Below are positions 11,355-22,059 of a stretch of DNA of 64,000 nt, in pieces (position 1 is the first letter of the stretch; each line of letters begins with the position of its first letter). The translations under genes were made by a program, and so were the position numbers. A model generated the notes under the pieces. That model made no database searches and was not told where the DNA came from. It saw only the letters and a list, made by a program, of their open reading frames with translations. The stretch spans positions 5,380,001 through 5,444,000 of the forward strand of contig NC_064239.1 in NCBI RefSeq assembly GCF_023101765.2. The letters are read 5' to 3'. The DNA comes from Spodoptera frugiperda. Lineage: Eukaryota > Arthropoda > Insecta > Lepidoptera > Noctuidae.

Positions 11355-14300
11355 AGATTATTTATGTGTCATATACTTGATTATAATATAAAGCCTTATT
11401 ATAATGTGCCATAATCATTTGGTTGATTGCCAACTATTATAATTATGCTTTAACCACTGAATGGTTTTTATTGAACAAAAATAAATCTCTGTACTATTAC
11501 AGTAGAATATTTTGACTAAGAAATAGTTGCACAATACAAAAATCAATTTATTTTTGTCGGTTCAATAAACAAAGTAATACTTTAACCCTAATTGTCTGCA
11601 ATACGTCAGAGGTGTAACAATTTATTTACATTTTGGTAATTTACAAAAACTTATTTGAAATATTCGTGTCACATTTTTGTAAACAAATGTGTCTGCGGTC
11701 GGCATTTTTATTGCTCAGTTTTATTAGTGTACAATGCAACAAAATACTAAGATTGCTAGATGTCAAAATAGTTAGATGTCTAATAGGTATTCTGTATTAA
11801 GTCTTAATAAATTAAACAGGAAATACTAATTTAATGACTATCTTAAAAGTGTTTTGAAACATGTTTCTCGAAATTCAGGTCTTAACAAGATTTAAAATAT
11901 CAAATTAAATGTCTAAATTATTTTTAATCATTCTGTATTGGAATTATTTAACACCTACCTATGACCAATTCATATACATACATGTAAACACGTACCTGCG
12001 GATTGTATAAAGATGGCAGTCGATATTTTTAGACCAATTAGATCACGTTTTATGACCTTACTAGCTTGACACACCACACAATGGACAAAGGGTCTTATAG
12101 TCACTCCGTGAAGGTCTTAAATAGGTCATTCAACGAAAAATCTATTTGATTGATACTAATAATTGTAAAGTTAAACTTTACTTTTATTCTAAGAATTTTC
12201 TTTGGAGATGGAAATTTTCTTGAATAAATTATTATTTGTAAAATATCGTTAATAGCCATTAATAATTCTACGAATTCTTCACTAGCTGTTATGTAAGCCT
12301 CATATACATATTCTCTTCCAATAATAGACTTTATTAGTTACATTGTCAAACGGCATTAACTCTTTAATTATAATTAATATAGAAAAAAAATCTCGTTAGG
12401 CGTCGAAGTACTCGTTTTTTTTTTCTTTATTTATTTTTAATTAGTATTATTTTCCATTTTGTACATATTAAAATTTAAAAAATACAGTACCTATAACTTT
12501 TATGATAGTAACAAAGTGATTGGCAGTTATTAAGAGAAAGGTTGATGATTGAGCTCAATAGCATGCTATTCTAGATGAGTTACGTGCTACTGCTATGTAA
12601 GACCAGCAGTGGTCGGAAACTGGCTAATGATGATTTTCTATATTAATATTTACTATTTATTTATTAATACCTATACTTTAATGCTGATATGCTCATTAGA
12701 CCTTTAGTCAGGTATTTCAATTGACCTTTACTATTTCATGATAATTTAAAATCGAATACTAGGCCTAGGCCTCATTACGCGTCACTACGGCCTACAAGAA
12801 AACTAACAATTAAAACGACATACGGCCTACTTTGAGAATAATATGTAAATACGTTAAATCTAACTGACACTACTTGACGTAAAAAAACTAAATTAACAAT
12901 GGAAATTAAATAAAAAATGGAAATTAGATCGTAAGCCACAGATTTTTATTGAAAAAAAATACTGTGTTATAAATATAAATATTAATGGGAATTTTACGTT
13001 ACTCGTATTATTTAGATTAAAATATCTAGACACTTTATTTGTACGAGTAACTAAATGTTAGTTTTTTACTTGTAAATATTTTACAAATACCTATTGGGAA
13101 TACCTAAATTGTTTGTTTGCAAATATTTGGAATACGTAGTAAAAAATTAATTTACATGTAAAAAGATCTAAAATTTCAAGTTATAACTTGTACCAATTTA
13201 TGCTCGTTCTTGTATTCAAATGAAATAGATTTTGAAAAGTTTTTAGAGGACGTCTTTTATTGTCTGCGATAAGAATGGAAGGAAACAATCTGGCATAAAT
13301 AAATAATTAAACCACTAGAGAAATAGAATTAATGAAGAATTGTGTGTTAATTTTATTGCATTATAGTGTTATATTTGTGTACAAATATCTCAACAGTAAC
13401 GCAGTAAATATTAACTCATTCATCCGTTTTATTTTCCCAATCCCGTATACAGCATTGCACTGTGGTTGTGTTCTCCATACCAACAATAATTTAAATGAAA
13501 CAAAAAAAAAATAGATTACTATTATTTTTAATTTCGTCTATGATAAAATTATAAACTCGATTTGCTTTTTGCAAATTTTATAACTGAATTTATAAGTATC
13601 CAAGAACAATTTATAGGTAAAAAATAAATTAATTCAACACTTTATATGCACATTAGAATATGCTAAGTAATAAACAGGCTTTACATTTATAATACGTCTG
13701 AAGGACATTCAAATAATTTTAGTAAGAAAAGAAGTAACTAAACATACTCATTTAAATGATAAATCCTTACAATTATAGTCAAAGATGAATTCTACTAAAA
13801 CATAAATCAAAATATGTACAATGCTACCTACTTAGTGTACAACGTATGCAAATGTTGTGGGAGAATAGGTATCTTGAAATAATTATCATTTTTATACAAT
13901 CACTAAGTTACTTCATTCTTAGGTATGCATAAGTGTTAATGTTTCACCTTAAACTGAGATTTAAATTGTTATTTTTTTATATCTGTCTGGTGATGTGATT
14001 AACCGAGCATTAAACGGCGTGGTAAAAAAAATAAAAATTAAAAAAGCAGAGGTACCTATATACTTGGCAAGGTTATGTAACATGACGAGAGTGTTTGTAT
14101 CAAACAGTCGATAAATCGATAAAATCCGGACGCGTGTTTTTGCATACAATCCGGATTCCACGTTTTATCACTCCTATTTCGGTCTGCCAAATGTCAGCCA
14201 CAATATCTACCTCACCTTTTAAATCAATAAAATGGAACAAATACTGATTCAGATACTAGTCACGAGAATTATTAGGTGTCTGACTACGAAAACTTAGAGA

Positions 14301-14405
14301 TAGCATACAAATTCAGTATTAATTTCAAATTCAGTGTAAATGGAAAAAACATAGGATCAAGTACCTGAACTTTAACATTAAAAAATATACTCTATTTACA
14401 ATCCA
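11355..14405. other. 3-kb AT-rich stretch without recognised features
   Basis: No exon, SINE or TIR pair recognised. Open frames at 13332-13514 and 13961-14161 are short and motif-free. This is the largest repeat-poor gap in the left half. Confidence 0.45.
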
Positions 14406-14418
14406 GTCAAGCCACCGT

Positions 14419-14740
14419 CTCCGGCCACCGTAAGTGCGGGCCTGCGGGCGGCGAGTAAGGGTAGCTCACCGCCCGAACAGAGCCAGACCCGTGCGTACGG
14501 CGCGTAGCGTTCCGCGCGCGCCTCAAAGAGCCATCAGACCACCACAGATGGGGCCCAGTAGGGCTGATGCCTGATCCGGAGCTGCGGACTACCTAGCGGG
14601 TTTACCGGGGCTCCGGCTCGAAAAGCAGGAGAAGGAACGGGGTGGTTTTTAGTCAGTAAGAGTCTGACACTCCCTCTCGCCTCGCCCAAGGTGGGAGAAG
14701 TCATTGGATGATTTTCCCCCCTGAAAAAAAAAAAAAAAAA
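14419..14740 (+). mobile_element. R1-like LINE 3' tail with 13-bp TSD
   Basis: A 322-bp insertion beginning 'ctccggccaccgtaagtg' and ending in an A-run is flanked by the perfect direct repeat GTCAAGCCACCGT at 14406-14418 and 14741-14753. The body matches 17820-18150 and 18170-18487, downstream of an R1-like reverse-transcriptase C-terminus. It is a 5'-truncated retrotransposed copy, apparently fairly recent because the TSD is intact. Confidence 0.9.
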
Positions 14741-14753
14741 GTCAAGCCACCGT

Positions 14754-15091
14754 TAACATAATAATTTTTCAGGTAATAATTTATCTAGTAAAGTAATTAT
14801 AAAAATATGTTAAACAGACCATTGAATTTGCACATACATTTTAGCATGGTCAACTGAATGCTGCGCATGGTGGCACGTTGACAAGCAACTTTATTCCAAA
14901 GGCAATAAGGTTAATATTAGTACCTGCTAAACAACCATACGTAGCCTCTGAATTTTCAAACTGTAAAACCCTTGCAAAGAGCCGTTTAAATTGATTCGCA
15001 AATTGGCTATTATTTTACAACTTTGTAAGTAGGAAAATTGGACCCCTGACCAAATGTTTGGCAAACAAGATTTAATTGTTATTATCCAACT
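14754..15091. other. No feature seen
   Basis: AT-rich spacer between two insertions. Confidence 0.4.
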
Positions 15092-15314
15092 TAATGGCAG
15101 CCACGTCTGGACTTGCGCAAGTATACTGTATCGTGTGTTGGAAGATAATTGTGCAAGTTATTCACTTGTACAAGTTCTTTAAAAAGTTCAAAATTTCAAT
15201 TCCCGACTTGTGCAAATTTGCGTTTGTGCAAGTTTACATGAACGTGTGTGGGAGCGCGCGCAAGTTTCTGTCTGTTCTAGCCACCGTACGCACGCACGTC
15301 GTTTTGGCGCCAAA

Positions 15315-15452
15315 ATGAACAAGACTTCTGAGCGACATAAAGTGCGTGATATTATGGAAGAATTTATAAATATTTACAGAAATGAGCCATGTCTTTGGCA
15401 AATAAAAAGTAAAGACTACCATCACAGGGACAAAAAATGCTGCTTACAATAA
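15315..15452 (+). pseudogene. MADF-domain accessory protein, truncated N-terminus
   Basis: ATG at 15315 follows a CpG-rich leader ('gttttggcgccaaaatg'). The frame gives 45 residues. From about residue 14 it reads IMEEFINIYRNEPCLWQIKS, the first helix and W-containing core of a MADF (Myb/SANT-like) domain, then DYHHRDK. After an A6 run near 15435-15440 the frame shifts: the next frame continues the MADF pattern (AAYNKLIEQYRKL), so a 1-bp slip probably broke it. Known: PIF/Harbinger elements encode a Myb/MADF-like DNA-binding partner of the transposase. The rest of the gene is absent. Confidence 0.7.
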
Positions 15453-15504
15453 ATTAATTGAACAATACCGAAAATTAAAACCTTTTTATTAACCAGTCTT
15501 TAGT

Positions 15505-15585
15505 CTATACTTTTCGATTTCTCTTGTGAGTTTTCAGTTTTTTCGTAGCTAAAATAAAGCCAACTAATGCTACTGCATCATCCAT
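15505..15585 (-). pseudogene. Harbinger-transposase-like N-terminus, truncated
   Basis: Minus-strand ATG at 15583-15585 opens a 26-residue frame, beginning MDDAVALVGFIL and ending in a Lys/Arg-rich stretch (TKKLKTHKRNRK), stopped by TAG at 15505-15507. A short acidic-hydrophobic start followed by a basic run is typical of Harbinger-family DDE nuclease N-termini. No catalytic region remains. Identification rests on position inside a TAA-flanked element and the MADF partner opposite, so it is partly inference. Confidence 0.5.
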
Positions 15586-15789
15586 AGCACAAAACAACGC
15601 AACCAGGTAGCTCACTTTCAAGAATAATGATATTGTTTTAAATGGAGTAGGTACGCACGCTTGTACGAATATCAGTGAAATGATATTTGTGCAAGCATGC
15701 TTGAACCGTGTGTGGTCGGCGCCGAAATACGTGAATTTGTACAAGTCCAAGCTTGCGCAAGTATACTGTATCGTGTGTGGCTGCCATAA

Positions 15790-16258
15790 TGGTGTAGGCA
15801 CACTGCCTTTTCAAACCGGAAAACATGATTTTAAACGGTTTTAATTTGATTTTATTTTAGTATGTTTAAATAATTTTCAAATCAGATTTTTGACACTTTA
15901 TTGATGTTGATATGTTTTACTAATATTTTAACATTTTATTTGTAACAAATAAATAAAAAAATATCAATGTGTAAGCCCTTTAGAAAGATATTTATGCCAA
16001 CGCAAATCATGTAACAATTGAATATTTAGATCTAGATCAGTGCCTAGATTTCCAAAATTTAGGTTTCGTTAAGACAATTTTATTCCATTCACCCAAGTTA
16101 TGGTATTACATGAAGATAATTTAATATCCTTTTCAATAACTTCTAGCTAAATCTAATTTGAAGTGGGGGAAATTGTGTTTTGAACCTATTTCTTTATTAC
16201 GATCCATTGAAGTACCCAGTAGGTGTGTACATATTTATTCAAAGCTAATAAAAACTAC
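15790..16258. other. No feature seen
   Basis: AT-rich spacer. Confidence 0.45.
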
Positions 16259-16335
16259 GGAGATAAAACCAGGCTGAAGTGACATCATTATGTACCTACT
16301 ACCTAATGATGACACTTCAGTCTCGTTTTATCTCC
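16259..16335. repeat. 32-bp inverted repeat
   Basis: Arms 16259-16290 and 16304-16335 match as reverse complements at 29 of 32 positions with a 13-bp loop; the arm starts 'ggagataaaac'. Strong hairpin potential. Confidence 0.8.
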
Positions 16336-16374
16336 TATAATATATTCCTCCTCTTCTATAATTGTTTTAAGGAA

Positions 16375-16600
16375 TAGGGTGGCAAACACGCAGTTTCACC
16401 TGATGGTAAGCAATCGGCACTGCCCATGGACACCTGCAACACTAAAGGAGTTAAAAGTGCGTAGCCAACCTTTTGAGGGTTAGACATTTGAGGATTTAAG
16501 GATTTGAGAACTCACTCACGCAGCGAAATACAACGCAAGCGTTGTTTCACGCCGCTTTTCTATAAGGCCGTGGTATCACTCCGGTCGAACCAACCCATGT
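16375..16600 (-). mobile_element. LINE 3' tail / SINE-like repeat
   Basis: Carries 'cacctgatggtaagcaatcg', 'acaacgcaagcgttgtttca' and 'gtggtatcactccggtcga', the same order as 210-490 and 54480-54665. Confidence 0.7.
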
Positions 16601-16667
16601 TTTGTTTATTTAAAAAAAAGTAATTAAATACGAGTGTGGGAACCAAGTAACACGTGTATGTCTTATC

Positions 16668-16773
16668 ACCTGCACGTGGTTAAATAAACTATCACATCTA
16701 ATAGATGATCGGAATTTTTTACCTGCACGTGGTTAAATAAACTATCACATCTAATAAATGATCGGAATTTTTT
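16668..16773. repeat. 53-bp direct tandem duplication
   Basis: Units 16668-16720 and 16721-16773 differ at one base (aatagatg versus aataaatg). Confidence 0.95.
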
Positions 16774-17289
16774 CACAAATGCAAAATATCACATTTACAT
16801 TTTTTTTACCAGATACGATGGTATATATTTTTTTATATAATTAATTACATATTTTTTACATCTAGCAATAAAAAATAGTTTTCATTTAAGTATTTCCGTA
16901 GTGATTTGACACGGAGATAGATTGATTATACGTTAAGATACACCATAATGTATTTTCCATGCGGGTCTTAAATAAAGGCGAAGGTCGTAAGTATTGAGTG
17001 ATTTAACAGTTTAGTCTTTTGTTCGGCAAATATTGGATCGCTTCTAATTCCCAAAACAATTTCGATTGAAGGTGTACTTTCAACACATCGGAGTGTAGCG
17101 TCAATCTCCTTTGAAAAGCAAATGTCACGTCCAATCGAGCATGTGTGCGAAGTAGAGATTATTGATTACAAATGGGAGTATTCGCATATACCTAGGTACT
17201 ATTGAAAACATTCTGAAATATTTCCTACAAGTGTTGATAGAGTACTTTAACTATAATTTTATTGTAACTTTCGTGAGACATGCTTAATT
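16774..17289. other. No feature seen
   Basis: AT-rich; no motif recognised. Confidence 0.45.
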
Positions 17290-17374
17290 AATTATTATGT
17301 TATCGGCTTACTTTACATAACTGTTTACCGAAGAACTCGACCAGTTTCAAGCCATGCTATAGGCCCATATTCAC
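17290..17374 (+). repeat. Dispersed repeat, left part split by R1-like insertion
   Basis: 'attattatgttatcggctta' to 'gtttcaagccatgct' then 'aggcccatattcac' matches 45408-45490 and, reversed, 43100-43195. The right part resumes at 18488-18540 ('gagcagcattccgacacac' to 'gattgtcgcgctgc'). The intact paralogue at 45408-45535 shows the state without the insertion. Confidence 0.85.
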
Positions 17375-18487
17375 TGGGCTCGCTGTAATCGCAGCGGTAA
17401 GTCCCCTCTTTGAGGAGTGGCTTGAGAGGCGCCACGGCGTCCTCACCTACCGCCTAACGCAGGTGCTTACCGGACATGGGAGTTTCGGTAGGTTCCTGTT
17501 CCTTATTGGGCGGGAGGAAACGCCCGGGTGTCATCACTGTGAGGACCGCCCGGAGGACACGGTAGAACAAACGGTGGCGGTGTGCCCTGCGTGGGCTGAG
17601 CACCGCCAAGTCCTCAGGGATGTGGTCGGCGACGGCGACCTCTCGCGCCCGGCACTGGTTCAGGCCATGGTGCGGAGCGAGAGGGACTGGGATGCCGTCT
17701 CCTCCTTCTGCGAAGCAGTCATGCTAGCTAAGGAGGAGGCGGGACGCGTGAGGGAACGAACTTCCTCACGCCCTAGCCGACGCGAAAGACACTCCGGGCG
17801 TCGGGGATCGCGTGACGATCTCCGGCCACCGTAAGTGCGGGTCTGCGGACGGCGAGCAAGGGTAGCTCGCCGCCCGACCAGAACCAGACCCGTGCGTGCG
17901 GCGCGTTGCGTTCCGCGCGCGCCTCAAAGAGCCATCAGACCACCACAGATGGGGCCCAGTAGGGCTGATGCTTAATCCGGAGCTGCGGACTACCTAGCGG
18001 GTTTACCGGGGCTCCGGCTCGACAAGCAGGAGTAGGAACGGGGTGGTTTTTAGTCAGTAAGAGTCTGACACTCCCTCTCGCTTTGCCCTGGCGAGAGAAG
18101 TCATTGGATTGGATGATTTTCCCCCATGAAAAAAAAATAAAAAAAAAATAAGGGGATCCCGAGACGATCTCCGGCCACCGTAAGTGCGGGCCTGCGGACG
18201 GCGAGCAAGGGTAGCTCACCGCCCGAACAGAACCAGACCCGTGCGTGCGGCGCGTCGCGTTCCGCGCGCGCCTCAAAGAGCCATCAGACCACCACAGATG
18301 GGGCCCAACAGGGCTGATGCCTGATCCGGAGCTGCGGACTACCTAGCGGGTTTACCGGGGCTCCGGCTCGAAAAGCAGGAGAAGGAACGGGGTGGTTTTT
18401 AGTCAGTAAGAGTCTGACACTCCCTCTCGCCTCGCCCAAGGCGAGAAAAGTCATTGGATGATTTTCACCCCTCAAAAAAAAAAAAAA
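17375..18487 (+). mobile_element. R1-like LINE, head-to-tail dimer of truncated copies
   Basis: First unit: a reverse-transcriptase C-terminal frame, the 3' UTR, and an A-rich tail near 18129-18152. Second unit: begins with the same sequence that lies at 17802 in the first ('ggggatc...gacgatctccgg') and ends in a second A-tail. The whole is bounded by one 14-bp direct repeat, AGGCCCATATTCAC, at 17361-17374 and 18488-18501; no separate TSD is visible between units. Either one insertion event produced the dimer, or the second copy inserted into the first copy's A-tail, which would hide its TSD. Confidence 0.85.
17376..17834 (+). pseudogene. R1-like reverse transcriptase, C-terminal region
   Basis: A frame open from 17376 to TAA at 17832-17834 (152 codons). 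It contains LTQVLTGHGSFGRFL, then a zinc-knuckle-like block C-H-H-C...D-T-V-E-Q-T-V-A-V-C-P-A-W...R. This matches the C-terminal 'L-T-G-H-G-x-F' plus CCHC segment of R1/I/jockey-type non-LTR reverse transcriptases. The usual histidine of the CCHC (after D-T-x-E) is Q here, suggesting decay or lineage divergence. GC content is far higher than the surroundings. All catalytic motifs lie upstream and are missing. Confidence 0.75.
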
Positions 18488-18540
18488 AGGCCCATATTCA
18501 CGAGCAGCATTCCGACACACAACGCGGCGATTGTCGCGCT

Positions 18541-19110
18541 GCTAACTGCTACTTTTAACTAGCTGGTTTAAATGATCAAATGCACAAAAGTGATGGAAAC
18601 TAAACAAGTAAATAGGTATACAGACCACACTAGGTAGGTAGTTTCTACATGGTAAAATGATCTTCAATGTCACTTTATGTACAAGAGATTCATCAACCTA
18701 TGTAAACTAATAACTACTCAGAAAAACAGTGACCGTATAATGTTTGCTTCACAAAGCACAAGTTTTAATAAAATGGCCAAGAAGCAGTAAAATCTCGGCA
18801 CGTAAGAGGTTTAACGGATTCCTTGCAATCCAGAAAACATTACCGATGATTAGAAAATGTGCTCAGAGAGTTGCAAGCCCTTTGTTGGGCACGTACAGAA
18901 GGAGAGCTAGCGAAATGGACTTTGCTTTGAAATATTACATACCTATACACCGTTGTATAGGAAAACCACGCATTGTGTCTTGCAATATAGCTGTACAAAT
19001 TAAATTGAAATAAATAGTATAGGTATTGTTAAATGTTACGTTCGGTGTGATTTTCTTTCAGCATTTCTTAATTTACTATGCTTAGCAAAACTTCGCTTTA
19101 GACCTAATCT
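18541..19110. other. No recognised gene
   Basis: An 89-codon frame at 18744-19013 is less AT-rich than its surroundings but shows no family motif and no splice signals I trust. Confidence 0.4.
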
Positions 19111-19154
19111 CCACAGATGGAGCCTAGTAGGACTGATGCCTAAACCGGAGCTGC
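19111..19154 (+). mobile_element. R1-like tail fragment, 3'-truncated
   Basis: 'ccacagatggagcctagtag' to 'ccggagctgcg' matches 18291-18334 with a few substitutions and stops abruptly where other copies continue 'gactacctagcggg'. It abuts the helicase-like frame at 19155 with no gap. Confidence 0.75.
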
Positions 19155-19373
19155 GATGATAGCGTACCACATGCAGTAGTTGCAATTTCGCGTCACACAC
19201 ATAGTTGCATCTACTACACGGACAACTGTGATGACGCGATAAGTAAATTGATCAGAAGGGCTGCTGAAGAGAGCGACCATGGGATTATGGACTACAACCT
19301 GAAAATGGCCATCAAACACAGAGACGCGGCAGTTGTAGGGGCGCTTTTGGGTGAGAAATGTTCCTCGGACTAA
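19155..19373 (+). pseudogene. Helicase-like fragment resembling a (+)RNA-virus SF1 helicase end
   Basis: A stop-free 72-codon frame closed by TAA at 19371-19373, without its own start. It reads ...SVPHAVVAISRHTHSCIYYT near its left end. The core 'V-A-(I/L)-(S/T)-R-H-T...Y-Y-T' is the motif VI signature of the viral superfamily-1 helicases of alphavirus-like plus-strand RNA viruses (virga/negev-like), and the ~50 residues after it before a stop fit the end of such a domain. Later residues include SKLIRRAAEESDHG and LLGEKC. The fit is by eye; a cellular or Helitron helicase is less likely because their motif VI differs. It is a short remnant with no upstream helicase motifs and is not functional as seen. 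Confidence 0.5.
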
Positions 19374-19913
19374 AATAAAAATTTATATAGCGGGAGGTGA
19401 TGTGTATGCGGAAAACGTAAATAAGAACATAACTGCTATATACATAATTATATAATTGTTAACTCTTTGACTTCTGTAAGCTCTGTTGAAGTCAGCCCAC
19501 CCGACAGGGGTTGAGGCGTCATGCACACATAAATGTCCTACAGTCGGTGGCGCTGTGTGTTGGGTTGTTCCGTTCCCAACAAAATGGTTGACCGGACCAA
19601 TTGCAGACACACACGTCATACTCGTGAACGAGTGCCTTCTGCTGGGGCAGGTCGGCTCTCCCAGCGCGCTGGTGGACTGACTTGGCAGAGCCGCCGGTAA
19701 ATTTAATTAAGTTAAATAAAAAAAAAACAAATATGTTAATCGTAAGTATTTTTGTAGTTATAATTTAATAGCTGTGGTTAATTGTAGTGTGTAAGGTAGA
19801 TACCATATTGATAAGATTTATTGTAAAAAGAAAAACAAATTGTATGACAAGGGCACGGACCAAGAGTCCGTGGAGAACAAATGTAAATAAACATAAAAAA
19901 AAAAAGAAAAAAA
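19374..19913 (+). mobile_element. LINE-like 3' sequences with two A-rich ends
   Basis: A relatively GC-rich block at 19485-19700 ends in 'aagttaaataaaaaaaaaac'. A second block ends 'gggcacggaccaagagtccg' then 'aaataaacataaaaaaaaaa' at about 19900. The poly(A)-type ends mark retroposed 3' termini. The 64-codon frame at 19486-19680 has no recognised domain. Confidence 0.5.
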
Positions 19914-20075
19914 CCGGAGCTGCGGACTACCTAGCGGGTTTACCGGGGCTCCGGCTCGAAAAGCAGGAGTAGGAACAGTGTGGTTTTTAGTCAGTAAGAG
20001 ACTAATACTCCCTCTCGCCATTTGCCTCGCCCTGGTTAGTGGCGAGAGAAGTCATTGGATAATATTCCCCCTTTA
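19914..20075 (+). mobile_element. Short R1-tail SINE-like unit
   Basis: Begins 'ccggagctgcggactacct' and ends 'cattggataatattccccc' plus A-rich. It inserted at or next to the preceding A-tail. It shares its 5' start point with seven other short copies in the window. Confidence 0.8.
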
Positions 20076-22059
20076 AAAAATAAAGACTAATCTCTCATAC
20101 ACTAATATGAGCAATATAACATTTACAAATTGACACAACAGTTATTATCATACGAAAAAACTAATAATGAAAATTAGAATTTTACTACATTTACGAGTGT
20201 ATGTTAATTTTATTGTACCTTTGTACTATAATATAATTAGATATAATTAGGTGGAATATCTTGATGACCGTAAATTATGTTGTCAAATTAACTTTTTAAA
20301 TGACCTGACTTCCCACCAACTTCATATGTTTTTTTATTTATTAAGGCAGAAAGTGTCATAGTTACGTTATAGCAAAAAAAACAACACAAGTTCTTAGTTG
20401 GTCCTTAATTGGCGAAGTTGAATAAGTAAGAAATATATCCTGGAGATAAACATAATTAGCAACTAGCATACTTAACTTTTAGTATTAAGTTCCTATTAAA
20501 TAATACATACATAATACAGTATACACCTGTCTCCCATGGGGGTAGGCAGAAACAATAGAACACATAAATTATGAAACTATATGTATGCATATTATGTTTG
20601 TACAAAAATATAAAGCACTAACTTTAACATCATCTCGATAATTGTAATGTTGAGATGGATAAAAACTTGTTTAATTGTTTAATTACTAGTAAAAAATATA
20701 ATGTCTTGTTTTGTAGAATTCAATGCTGTCTCACCCAAACAAAAATCAAGGTATTAAGTATTTTTATTTTTGTTTGAACACAAATAACAAAACTTGTTCA
20801 GCTTTGTTATTTGTTTTATTTGTGGCTAAATTGTTAAGTAAATACTTTGTTTCCTTTTATTTCGTATAACGTTATAAATAAAGATTAGATTCCAAATGGC
20901 TATTGTTTGAATAATAATGAATGTTTGGACTAACATCAACTTTTTGTTTTTTTATGGCTGCTTCGTTATTCTCCAAACATAATAAATAAAATACACTAAA
21001 ATAGCTAAAATAAAAGAATAAACAGCATGGGTTGCTGCGCCAACTGTCACGGATTCGATTTCCTCACGGCTTATCCGTCTGGAAGTGATCGTGATGTGTA
21101 TATGAATTTGTCAACGCATCCAAAAGTCTAGAGGCCATGTTATGTTGTGTTTTTCATCCAAACATATAGTAGGATTAGTTTTCGTCATAGGTAAATAGTT
21201 TTATTTAGGTATGGTATTTTTATTTTGTATTTTATTTGACATTTGCCATTTGAATTTTACATAGGTAACATAGGTATTAAGCCAACTTTCGTAAAAGTGG
21301 AGGTTGTGGAGAACAAATAGGTTTTTTTCTCAGAACTGACGCGGGATTGAGATTTATACGGAAAACGTTACTAAGCGGACGAAGTCGGGGGCACAACTAG
21401 TTTTAAATAACTGAAACTCAATGTAATATGAGGACAAATATCAATCATCTGCAGAATCAAACACAGCAATAGAAACTAATCTACAAGTTTGAGATCTCCC
21501 AACTATATAAACACGATCCAATCTCTTTGAAGTAATCATATCACGTTCAACTATAAAATCTTGTCAGCTAAACTCGACAGTCAGCATGTAATCAAAAATG
21601 AAGTTTATTGTGCAGTGTTCGCAAAGTGCAAAGTGCAATGACACCAATTAACTCACACACACTAATAAAGTAATTTGTTTTGTAGTACACACATGTATAT
21701 CATGTAGGTAGCTATATACCTAGATATATAGTATAGATATACTTGTATATAAAATAACTTAATCAGGTTTTTATACTTGCCAAAGGTAAGGCAGAGAGTA
21801 CTGCTTTTAAGAATTTTAAAAACTCGGTAACTTTTATCTGACTCTGCGTTTATACATATACCTATGTATATACGGGTTTATTTCGTTAAATAGTTATTTG
21901 TATGTCATAAAAAAACAACAAAAAATAGCTTACTATGCAGCACAGCAGGTACATTTCTAGTTGTTTAACCTTGTTTATTGTTTTACTAAAATAAATTAGG
22001 TGTTAGTTTTACCTATACTTAAAATGTTTGGGGGACTAACTTACTTATATAACGTTTGT
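20076..22059. other. AT-rich DNA with a diverged SINE
   Basis: At about 21025-21130 'gggttgctgcgccaactgtc' and B-box-like 'cggattcgatttcc' suggest a degraded family-1 SINE (plus). Otherwise nothing recognised. Confidence 0.4.

Larger units (their letters stand above)
15095..15786. mobile_element. PIF/Harbinger-type deletion derivative
   Basis: A 692-bp element whose ends are exact inverted repeats, TGGCAGCCAC left and GTGGCTGCCA right, flanked by the 3-bp direct repeat TAA at 15092-15094 and 15787-15789; a TWA duplication is characteristic of PIF/Harbinger. Inside each end sits a 'cttgcgcaagtatactgtat' block, in the same orientation at both ends, plus several TTGTRCAAG-like motifs. It keeps the start of a MADF-domain gene (plus strand, left) and the start of a gene resembling a Harbinger transposase N-terminus (minus strand, right), pointing at each other; the middle of both is missing. 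Confidence 0.75.

Noticed and set aside
17935..18520. Minus-strand frames of 113 and 78 codons
   Set aside because: They read the reverse strand of the GC-rich R1-like tail; near-identical peptides appear wherever the tail is repeated.
18744..19013. 89-codon frame considered as a host exon
   Set aside because: No domain, no flanking splice signals, and it lies within a retroelement-rich cluster.
19486..19680. 64-codon frame considered as a continuation of the helicase-like fragment
   Set aside because: Different composition, no shared motif, and bounded by a poly(A)-type end; better read as a LINE 3' region.
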